The notes beneath the pieces were generated by a model. It saw only the letters and a list, made by a program, of their open reading frames with translations. It was not told where the DNA came from and made no database searches. DNA of 10,489 nucleotides. Source: Rhodospirillales bacterium. GTDB taxonomy: Bacteria > Pseudomonadota > Alphaproteobacteria > Rhodospirillales > JAPHTL01. Position 1 is the first letter of the stretch. Each line of letters begins with the position of its first letter. Shown here one piece after another: positions 1 through 5,214 of this stretch. The translations under genes and the position numbers were made by a program. Location of the stretch: positions 1 through 10,489 of the forward strand of contig JAPHTL010000260.1 of NCBI GenBank assembly GCA_026193355.1, given 5' to 3'.

Positions 1-1023
1 CGGAGACAGGTGATCATCGCCTCATGGCTGCTGACCTGTTGCGCGATGGTGTTTGCGATGGTGATTTTGGGGGGGCTTACCCGCCTGACGCATTCCGGCC
101 TGTCGATGGTTGAATGGAAACCGCTGACCGGATGGATTCCTCCCCTCGGCGATGCCGAATGGATGAGCCTCTTTGACAAATACCGCCAGTTCCCCGAATA
201 CAAGAAACTGAACTACGGGATGTCGCTTGACGAGTTCAAGGCGATTTTCTGGTTCGAGTTCTCACACAGGGTTCTTGGGCGTCTGGTCGGCATCATCTTC
301 TTCGTTCCGATGGTTTTCTTCATCGTGCGCGGCTGGGTTGATCGCAAGATGGCGCCGAAGCTTGTGGTCATGTTCGTCCTTGGCGGTTTCCAGGGGCTGT
401 TGGGCTGGTACATGGTGAAAAGCGGTCTGGTCGACCGCCCGGATGTCAGTCAGTACAGGCTGGCCGCCCACTTCGGCGCGGCGCTGGTCATTCATGTCTA
501 CATGTTCTGGGTGGCTCTGGGCCTGCTTTTCCCCAATACCCACCCGGTGGCCGAACGGCACGTCAGGACATTGCGAACCGGGTCTGTCGTGATCGCCATC
601 TGGACCTTCGTTACCGCCATATCCGGTGGATTTGTCGCCGGGCTGGATGCCGGGTTTACCTACAACACCTTTCCGCTCATGGACGGGGATTTCATTCCCG
701 ATGGCCTGTTCATGGAATCGCCGCTCTGGATCAATTTTTTCGAGAACATAACGACGGTTCAGTTTTCGCACCGGATTCTTGCCGAATTGCTGTTCCTGGC
801 AGTCCTGCTTTTCTGGATTCGTTCCCGCAAGGCGAATCTTGCCGTAAGGACCCGGCAATCGGTCAACGCCTTGATGTTGATGGTCTCCGTTCAGGCTATC
901 CTCGGCATCACCACCCTGCTTCTTGTCGTTCCGGTTCCGCTGGCCTCCGCCCATCAGGCGGGCGCCTTTCTGCTTTTGACCATCGCCACATGGACAGCAC
1001 ACGAATTTCGGGAAGGGTCCTGA
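1..1023 (+). CDS. ctaA: Heme A synthase, Cox15/CtaA type (5' end missing)
   Basis: Integral membrane enzyme that oxidises the C8 methyl of heme O to a formyl group, giving heme A for terminal oxidases. The reading frame is open to the left edge (Arg-Arg-Gln before a GTG at 10), and family members usually have a short cytoplasmic N-terminus here, so the true start lies outside the window. Counting from the GTG at 10, the signature GGLTRLTHSGLSMVEWKPLTG is at about 21-41. Conserved heme histidines occur in FSHR (H86), AAHFG (H154), QFSHR (H254) and SAHQAG (H315). There are about eight hydrophobic helices, arranged as the usual two four-helix halves. The gene ends at TGA 1021-1023, three bases before the next ORF, so the two are probably co-transcribed. 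Whether its product serves the heme-copper enzyme downstream is unknown: B-family oxidases use heme A-type hemes, whereas classical NO reductases use heme b only. Confidence 0.93.
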   Translation, partial: RRQVIIASWLLTCCAMVFAMVILGGLTRLTHSGLSMVEWKPLTGWIPPLGDAEWMSLFDKYRQFPEYKKLNYGMSLDEFKAIFWFEFSHRVLGRLVGIIFFVPMVFFIVRGWVDRKMAPKLVVMFVLGGFQGLLGWYMVKSGLVDRPDVSQYRLAAHFGAALVIHVYMFWVALGLLFPNTHPVAERHVRTLRTGSVVIAIWTFVTAISGGFVAGLDAGFTYNTFPLMDGDFIPDGLFMESPLWINFFENITTVQFSHRILAELLFLAVLLFWIRSRKANLAVRTRQSVNALMLMVSVQAILGITTLLLVVPVPLASAHQAGAFLLLTIATWTAHEFREGS

Positions 1024-1026
1024 ACT

Positions 1027-1215
1027 ATGGAAATCATCTATTTCACCGTCGCCGGAATTTTCGTCTATATCGCCTCCGATGCAATTCTGGACAGAATCGA
1101 GCAGGGCCTTGGCAATCGGCTGCCCTATCGAAGTGTGTTTTTCTTTGCGATCATGATGGCGGTGGCCCTGGCTGTGTTCGCCCTGTTCCGGACATTCATC
1201 ACGCCGCCGGTCTAG
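1027..1215 (+). CDS. Small two-helix membrane protein, unknown function
   Basis: A 62-residue protein with two hydrophobic segments, about residues 3-19 and 37-58, joined by a charged loop (ILDRIEQGLGNRLPYRS). No motif for a cofactor or for catalysis is visible. A purine-rich Shine-Dalgarno sequence, GGGAAGGG at about 1011-1018, lies inside the end of the heme A synthase gene and suits the ATG at 1027, so translational coupling is likely. Its length, hydrophobicity and position behind ctaA suggest a small membrane helper protein, but I do not recognise a family. A longer frame overlapping it from 990 to 1304 looks like a shadow: it is rich in Arg, Cys and His and has no membrane character. 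Confidence 0.72.
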   Translation: MEIIYFTVAGIFVYIASDAILDRIEQGLGNRLPYRSVFFFAIMMAVALAVFALFRTFITPPV

Positions 1216-1241
1216 GCGACCCGGATGAGGAAGCCAAATTC

Positions 1242-1341
1242 GTGAAAAACACCGTTGTTATCGTCGGTTGTGGCGTTTATCGTCGGGGCGATTTTGGCCT
1301 GTAACATGCTGCATGGGGGGCTCTATCTTGACGAAAGTTAA
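1242..1341 (+). other. Possible tiny membrane or lipoprotein ORF, split between frames
   Basis: A GTG at 1242, preceded by GAGGAAG (1226-1232), opens a 20-codon frame beginning MKNTVVIV that then turns into a non-hydrophobic tail and stops at 1304. The +1 frame from about 1255 continues the hydrophobic character (VVAFIVGAILAC at 1267-1302) and ends in a short polar tail at the TAA of 1339-1341. Joined by a frame change near 1260, the two would give a peptide of about 33 residues with a basic start, one hydrophobic helix and a cysteine at its end, like a very small lipoprotein. The same +1 frame also begins at ATG 1225 but is cut by TGA at 1243. It could be a decayed gene, a sequencing error or chance. 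Confidence 0.22.
1328..1341 (+). promoter_or_regulatory. Candidate Fnr/Dnr-type operator
   Basis: TTGAC-GAAA-GTTAA differs at one base from a perfect TTGAC-N4-GTCAA dyad. That is the layout bound by Fnr, Dnr and NnrR-type regulators (known consensus TTGAT-N4-ATCAA or TTGAT-N4-GTCAA). Two regulators of this superfamily are encoded at 7454 and 8268. The site lies about 260 bases before the first gene of the oxidase-like operon, so it would need a long leader to control that operon. The same TTGACG could instead be a -35 element, although no good -10 follows. Confidence 0.3.
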
Positions 1342-1547
1342 GGTGAGTCCGGTGGCAAAGTGGGACTTTGGCCAATGCGTCAAATTGTGTGAAATGCCAC
1401 ACTGCTGACGTTGTAAGGGATTTAGGGGGAAGCCGCATTTGGCGGTGATTCGGAAGGTGTCCCGCCCGGGACCCAGGTCAGAACCCCCCTTTTTTCCAAA
1501 GTGTGCTTCGAGGCGCTCTGCGCTGTCGGGGCTTAGTTTTATAGGGG

Positions 1548-1578
1548 TCCGCCAATATGGCCGTAGCGGCTCGGCGGA
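1548..1578 (+). promoter_or_regulatory. Stem-loop immediately upstream of a ribosome binding site
   Basis: TCCGCC (1548-1553) pairs with GGCGGA (1573-1578), enclosing an inner GCCG-TAG-CGGC hairpin (1560-1570). The structure ends eight bases before the strong GGGAGGAA Shine-Dalgarno of the 56-residue ORF. It may affect translation or mRNA stability of the operon. No known riboswitch class is recognised. Confidence 0.3.
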
Positions 1579-1599
1579 TGAAAGTGGGAGGAAACCTTT

Positions 1600-1770
1600 A
1601 TGTCGGAATTGGAGAGCGGCAAAAGTGGCGGTGCGGATGAACCCGTGCCGTTCATGCAGCAAATTCTGGACAATCCATTTATTCTTTTGTTCCTGGGCGT
1701 TGCGGCACCGTCGGTGCTGTACACCGTCTGGGGGGTGATGGAAGTTATCTCCATCCCCGTCGCCCAGTAA
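1600..1770 (+). CDS. 56-residue single-helix peptide, probable accessory subunit of the heme-copper enzyme
   Basis: ATG at 1600 is preceded by a strong Shine-Dalgarno, GGGAGGAA at 1586-1593 with six bases of spacing, and the gene ends 13 bases before the subunit II start. The product has a polar, mostly acidic N-terminus (MSELESGKSGGADEPVP), one hydrophobic helix at about residues 26-48 and a short tail ending IPVAQ. The size, single helix and position first in the operon resemble the small extra polypeptides of B-family oxidases, such as the 34-residue subunit IIa of Thermus ba3 or the small haloarchaeal Cba proteins, but I see no sequence identity that proves it. Its role as a subunit is inferred from the close spacing and membrane character. 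The gene is short enough to be missed by automatic calling. Confidence 0.75.
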   Translation: MSELESGKSGGADEPVPFMQQILDNPFILLFLGVAAPSVLYTVWGVMEVISIPVAQ

Positions 1771-1783
1771 GGGGGGCCTGGCA

Positions 1784-2320
1784 ATGGCTATTACACCTCC
1801 AGCAAATCGACTTTGGTGGAACGAACCGGTCGAGAGGACCGAGGCGCTCTGGATCGGTATCGCCCTTCTTTGGGCGGTTATCATGTTCGTGATGATGCCG
1901 TACTGGCACATCTACGGTCAGCAGAACCTGTCTACCGAGGCCTACAAGATTTCGCCCGACGCCTACACCGAAAAGGTTGAAGCCTTCGTTGAGAAATACA
2001 AGATTCGCGAAGAAGGCGACACCGGCATTCCGGTGGTCAAGCCTCCGGCGGGCGCTGATATCTACATGCTTGGCCGTTTGTGGGAATGGTATCCGATTCT
2101 CGAGCTTGAGAAGGGGAAGCAGTATCGCTTCCACCTCAGTTCCGTTGACTGGTTGCACGGCTTTTCGATACAGCCGACCAACATCAACCTTCAGGTCCAC
2201 CCGGGCTACGAGATGGTGCTGAACATGACTCCGACCGAGAGCGGAGAGTTCGGCGTCGTGTGTAACGAATTCTGCGGCATCGGACACCATACGATGCTCG
2301 GCAAGATTTACGTGAAGTAG
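1784..2320 (+). CDS. CuA-containing subunit II of a B-family heme-copper enzyme (NorS-like)
   Basis: Membrane-anchored electron-entry subunit of 178 residues. One N-terminal helix (about 21-41) is followed by a periplasmic cupredoxin domain. The full binuclear CuA set is present: H125 in DWLHGF, then CNEFCGIGHHTM giving C160, E162 (backbone ligand), C164, H168 and M171. The phrase TNINLQVHPGY closely resembles the same region of Thermus ba3 subunit II, and having one rather than two helices also fits the B family. There is no fused cytochrome c domain, so the donor must be a separate cytochrome c or cupredoxin. SD is GGGGGG at 1771-1776. It is followed after 11 bases by subunit I. Together with the atypical subunit I it is better compared with NorS of sNOR than with a true oxidase, but the CuA domain alone cannot tell these apart. 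Confidence 0.92.
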   Translation: MAITPPANRLWWNEPVERTEALWIGIALLWAVIMFVMMPYWHIYGQQNLSTEAYKISPDAYTEKVEAFVEKYKIREEGDTGIPVVKPPAGADIYMLGRLWEWYPILELEKGKQYRFHLSSVDWLHGFSIQPTNINLQVHPGYEMVLNMTPTESGEFGVVCNEFCGIGHHTMLGKIYVK

Positions 2321-2331
2321 GGGGCAAGAAA

Positions 2332-4014
2332 ATGGCTGCGACTCACGAATATCGCGTCTGCCCCGATACGGGTTTCAAGATCGACTTGCAAGCTGACAAG
2401 TTGATCAAGTGGAACGCCGTTACGGCAATCGTGTTTCTTCTTATCGGCGGTTTCTTCGGTCTTATGGTCGCTCTGACCCGCTGGCCGACGGTGCACCTTC
2501 TGCCCGCCGACTGGTTCTATCTGGCTCTGACGGCGCATGGCGTCGACATCCTGCTTGTCTGGATCATCTTCTTCGAGATGGCGTTGCTTTACTTCGCATC
2601 CAGCGTACTGCTGCAATCGCGGCTGCCGATGCCGAAGGTGGGCTGGTTCGCCTACTGGCTGATGCTTGTCGGCGCGCTGCTCGGCAACGTCGTCATCTTG
2701 CAGGGCGAATCGAGCGTTATGTTCACGTCCTACGTCCCGATGAAGGCCGATCCGCTGTTCTACGTCGCCTTGTTGCTGTTCGCGGTGGGCGCCCTGATTG
2801 TTTGCTTCCTGTTCTTCGCCACCCTCGTGGTCGCCAAGAGCGAGAAGACCTATGAGGGCTCGTTGCCGCTGGTGACCTTCGGCGCCATGGTCGCGGCGAT
2901 CATCGCCGTTTACACCATCGCTTCGGGCGCGGTGATCCTGATCCCGACCCTCCTGTGGTCGCTCGGCCTCATCTCGCACATCGATTCGTTGATGTACAAG
3001 GTCATCTGGTGGGGCATGGGTCACTCCTCGCAGCAGATCAACGTTTCCGCCCACGTCGCCGTCTGGTACGCCGGCGCAGCCGTGGTGTTCGGCGCCAAGC
3101 CGATTTCGGAAAAGGTCTGCCGCATGGCGTTCCTGCTCTACATCCTGTTCCTTCAGCTCGCTTCCGCCCACCATCTTCTGGTGGAGCCGGGCCTGAGCGC
3201 GGAATACAAGATCTTCAACACGTCCTACGCCTTCTATCTGGCGGTGTTCGGTTCCATGGTCCACGGCCTGACGGTCCCTGGCTCCATTGAACTTGCACAG
3301 CGTCGCAGGGGCTATACGAAGGGCCTGTTCGAGTGGCTGAGAAAGGCGCCGTGGGGCAACCCCGCGTTCGTCGGCATCTTCCTCTCGATCATCATCTTCG
3401 GTTTTGTCGGCGGTATCTCCGGCGTCGTTCTTGGCACCGAGCAGCTGAACCTGATCATGCACAACACGATCTACGTGCCGGGCCACTTCCACGGCACGGT
3501 CGCGGGTGGTACGACGCTGGCCTTCATGGCGCTGTGCTACTGGCTGGTGCCGGTCCTGTTCCGTCGCGAAATCTGGGCGCCCAAACTTGCCCAGTGGTTC
3601 CCGTGGCTGTTCGGCCTTGGCATTACCGGCATTGCGCTCTTCCAGATGGGTGCGGGTACGCTTGGCGTGTCCCGTCGTCACTGGGACATGACCTTCGCCG
3701 ATGCTCCGCTGAGCTATGACTATCCGGCTGCGGCGCATCTGCTGATGGCGGCAAACGGCGTTTCCGCCGTGATCGCTTCCATCGCCGGCGCGATCTTCTG
3801 CCTGCAGATGGTCCTGACCCTGCTGATCGGCAAGAAGAGGGAAGGCGCCGTTCCGGTTGCTTCGGATGCGGCCGAGGGTCTGACCGGTCACGGTCATGGC
3901 GCCGGTCTGGCGGTTCCCGGAACCTTCGTGCTGGCATTGGTCTTCCTGACGTCGTTCGTTCTCTACTACTTCGTCAACTGGAAGTACCTGTCGGAAATCT
4001 GGCTGCTGAGCTAA
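2332..4014 (+). CDS. B-family heme-copper subunit I lacking the active-site Tyr; probable sNOR-type nitric oxide reductase (NorY-like)
   Basis: Catalytic subunit of 560 residues with about 13 membrane helices. All metal-ligand histidines are seen: H69 (TAHGVD, low-spin heme), H231 (WWGMGHSSQQ, CuB), H280-H281 (SAHHLLVEPG, CuB), H385 and H387 (VPGHFHGTV, high-spin and low-spin heme). The EPG after the HH pair and VPGHFH resemble Thermus ba3, placing it in the B family. Oxygen reductases have Tyr four residues after the helix VI histidine (GHPxVY); here that residue is Q235. cNOR carries its FeB-binding Glu at the same spacing. No Tyr stands at the helix VII position used by cbb3 (L274 by my count). 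Positions matching the ba3 K-channel analogue (T302, S309, T312) are non-polar or glycine in an ungapped comparison made from memory. The best reading is an NO reductase of the sNOR/NorSY type, giving N2O from NO. An unusual oxidase remains possible. Confidence 0.82.
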   Translation: MAATHEYRVCPDTGFKIDLQADKLIKWNAVTAIVFLLIGGFFGLMVALTRWPTVHLLPADWFYLALTAHGVDILLVWIIFFEMALLYFASSVLLQSRLPMPKVGWFAYWLMLVGALLGNVVILQGESSVMFTSYVPMKADPLFYVALLLFAVGALIVCFLFFATLVVAKSEKTYEGSLPLVTFGAMVAAIIAVYTIASGAVILIPTLLWSLGLISHIDSLMYKVIWWGMGHSSQQINVSAHVAVWYAGAAVVFGAKPISEKVCRMAFLLYILFLQLASAHHLLVEPGLSAEYKIFNTSYAFYLAVFGSMVHGLTVPGSIELAQRRRGYTKGLFEWLRKAPWGNPAFVGIFLSIIIFGFVGGISGVVLGTEQLNLIMHNTIYVPGHFHGTVAGGTTLAFMALCYWLVPVLFRREIWAPKLAQWFPWLFGLGITGIALFQMGAGTLGVSRRHWDMTFADAPLSYDYPAAAHLLMAANGVSAVIASIAGAIFCLQMVLTLLIGKKREGAVPVASDAAEGLTGHGHGAGLAVPGTFVLALVFLTSFVLYYFVNWKYLSEIWLLS

Positions 4015-4025
4015 CGAAAACACAG

Positions 4026-4064
4026 GGAGCCGACAGCACCCGATACCTCCCCGCTGTCGGTTCC
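4026..4064 (+). other. Hairpin downstream of the oxidase-like operon
   Basis: GGAGCCGACAGC (4026-4037) pairs with GCTGTCGGTTCC (4053-4064) over 12 positions with one G-T pair, around a 15-base loop. Only a short TTTT follows several bases later, so it is a weak terminator by itself. It more likely stabilises the 3' end of the mRNA, ahead of the strong terminator at 4095. Confidence 0.55.
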
Positions 4065-4094
4065 ACGTTTTCAAAATACAGTTGCCACGACAAA

Positions 4095-4130
4095 ATCACC
4101 GTCCCGCCTTGCGGGGCGGTGATGTTTTTT
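4095..4130 (+). terminator. Rho-independent terminator of the 1600-4014 operon
   Basis: ATCACCGTCCCGC (4095-4107) pairs with GCGGGGCGGTGAT (4111-4123), with one wobble pair and a three-base loop, followed by TTTTTT at 4125-4130. It separates subunit I from the SCO gene, which therefore needs its own promoter. Confidence 0.88.
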
Positions 4131-4136
4131 GGGGAT

Positions 4137-4154
4137 GCTTGACGGAAAGCAAGC
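4137..4154 (+). promoter_or_regulatory. Candidate Fnr/Dnr-type operator before the SCO gene
   Basis: GCTTG-N8-CAAGC is a perfect five-base dyad that contains TTGAC-GGAA-AGCAA (4139-4152), the TTG-N8-CAA spacing of Fnr/Dnr boxes. Its centre lies about 35 bases before the ATG at 4180. A class II activator at -41.5 would start transcription near 4187, close to the alternative ATG at 4192. The same TTGACG could be a -35 element with CATAAG (4159-4164) as a closely spaced -10. Confidence 0.35.
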
Positions 4155-4179
4155 GTGACATAAGGTTGCCAATCCTAAT

Positions 4180-5073
4180 ATGTTTCCCGCCATGAAAATC
4201 ACACACGAATTCTTTCGGCGTTTCCTGTTCTCAGCTTTTGCCATATTGGTTCTGGGATTTGCTGTCGCGGCTCAGGCGGCTTCGCCACGTAGTCCTCAGT
4301 CATGGCCCCCTGAGGCCAGGACGATGGATGAGAAGGCAGCGCTTGCCTTCAGTCAGGCGTCTCTGGGGCGGACCATCCGGGACGGTCGTTTCGCCGATCA
4401 CGAGGGGAATACCGTGACGTTGTCGAGCTTTCTGGGAAAGCCGCTCATCATCAACTTCATCTACACAAGTTGCTATTCCTATTGCCCAACCCTCACGCAC
4501 AGCATGGCCGACGCCATCCATATCGCCCGTGAGACATTTGGCGAAGATACTTTCAACGTATTGACCATCGGCTTCGACACCGGGTTTGACACCCCCGAAG
4601 CGATGCGCCAGTTCGCAAAACGTGAAGGACAGGGGGAAAGCGGCGGAAACTGGCGTTTTCTGTCGGGAGGGCTTCTCGACGTCGTACAGTTGTCAGATGA
4701 CCTCGGGTTCATGTTCTACCGGACGCCGAAGGGGTTTGATCACCTGACGAAGGTTACGGTGATCGATGCGGAAGGTGTCGTTTACCGCCATGCCTATGGA
4801 GAGAAATTCGACCCACCCCACATCATCGAGCCGCTCAAGGACATCATCTACGGCACCAAAAAGTCGATTTTCACGACGGAAGGGTTGGTCAAGCGGGTGC
4901 TTTTTTTCTGTACCACCTATGACCCGGCCGCAGGAAAGTACCGCTTCGACTATTCGATTTTCGTTGGAATGGCGGCAGGATTCAGTCTGATGTGGATACC
5001 TGGACTGATCCTTTATCGTGTGTGGCGCAGAAAGAAACAGGATCGACTGAACGAGGAGAAAGGCGGCGCTTGA
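4180..5073 (+). CDS. SCO1/SenC-family copper chaperone with C-terminal membrane anchor
   Basis: Thioredoxin-fold protein that delivers copper to, or reduces, the CuA site of subunit II. A signal peptide or anchor (about 5-33, ending AVAAQA) is followed by the SCO domain. The copper ligands are visible: CYSYC (C98 and C102, the CxxxC pair) and a His in GFDHLTKV (H188). The tail is unusual: LFFCTTYDPAAGKYRF followed by a second hydrophobic helix (about 260-281) and the basic end RVWRRKKQDRL, so both ends may sit in the membrane. The extra cysteine C244 lies in the part before the second helix. A SenC gene directly after subunits II and I is the arrangement reported for the Nitrosomonas norSY-senC cluster. 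Neither ATG 4180 nor ATG 4192 has a good Shine-Dalgarno; starting at 4192 would give a more typical signal peptide. Confidence 0.93.
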   Translation: MFPAMKITHEFFRRFLFSAFAILVLGFAVAAQAASPRSPQSWPPEARTMDEKAALAFSQASLGRTIRDGRFADHEGNTVTLSSFLGKPLIINFIYTSCYSYCPTLTHSMADAIHIARETFGEDTFNVLTIGFDTGFDTPEAMRQFAKREGQGESGGNWRFLSGGLLDVVQLSDDLGFMFYRTPKGFDHLTKVTVIDAEGVVYRHAYGEKFDPPHIIEPLKDIIYGTKKSIFTTEGLVKRVLFFCTTYDPAAGKYRFDYSIFVGMAAGFSLMWIPGLILYRVWRRKKQDRLNEEKGGA

Positions 5074-5202
5074 TGCTGGTCAAGGACGCCATTTTCTTGC
5101 GGACCTATAGAGGTTTTTAATATCGCGAACCTTTTGTTTTTTCTAGTTTGTATCGTTGGTTTTACGCCATTTCCGGTTTGATTTTGTCGCGCGGTAGATC
5201 GT

Positions 5203-5209
5203 GAGGGAA
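5203..5209 (+). promoter_or_regulatory. Shine-Dalgarno deciding a TTG start
   Basis: GAGGGAA lies five bases before the TTG at 5215. No ATG in this frame occurs before a residue well inside helix B of the cytochrome b, and the protein from TTG has the amphipathic N-terminal helix expected of cytochrome b, so TTG is the likely start. The preceding 141-base gap (5074-5214) holds a weak AGGTT-N12-AACCT dyad followed by a T-rich tract and no clear promoter. Confidence 0.6.
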
Positions 5210-5214
5210 CAGAG

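Larger units (their letters stand above)
1216..1599. other. 384-base stretch without a clear gene; leader and dyads
   Basis: No convincing protein of normal size is visible here. The stretch holds a possible tiny ORF or ORF remnant (1242-1341), an Fnr/Dnr-like box (1328-1341) and a hairpin of TGGC-AAAGT against ACTTT-G-GCCA (1353-1374, one bulged base). It also has a GTGTG-N6-CACAC dyad (1387-1402), a perfect GTCCCG-CC-CGGGAC dyad (1459-1472) and a TTTTTT tract near 1490 that is too far from that dyad to make a standard terminator. A stem-loop lies just before the ribosome binding site of the next gene (1548-1578). It probably contains the promoter of the 1600-4014 operon. No sigma-70 -35/-10 pair is good enough to assign. 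Confidence 0.5.

Noticed and set aside
990..1304. 104-codon plus-strand frame overlapping the 62-residue membrane protein
   Set aside because: It overlaps two better-supported genes, is rich in Arg, Cys and His, and lacks a Shine-Dalgarno or recognisable domain; it is a shadow of the ctaA and small-protein frames.
1387..1402. GTGTG-N6-CACAC dyad considered as a CRP site
   Set aside because: The gap between TGTG and CACA is six bases rather than the eight of a CRP site, and no promoter can be placed beside it.
1459..1496. GTCCCG-CC-CGGGAC dyad with a later T tract considered as a terminator
   Set aside because: The T tract begins about 17 bases after the stem and the loop is only two bases, so it does not make a standard Rho-independent terminator.
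2308..4074. 588-codon minus-strand frame opposite subunit I
   Set aside because: It is a long antisense frame rich in Arg, Gln, Asp and His, typical of the complement of a GC-rich membrane protein gene. The plus strand encodes a clear heme-copper subunit.
5111..5143. AGGTT-N12-AACCT dyad with a T-rich tract after the SCO gene
   Set aside because: The stem is only five base pairs, mostly A-T, with a 12-base loop; too weak to call a terminator.
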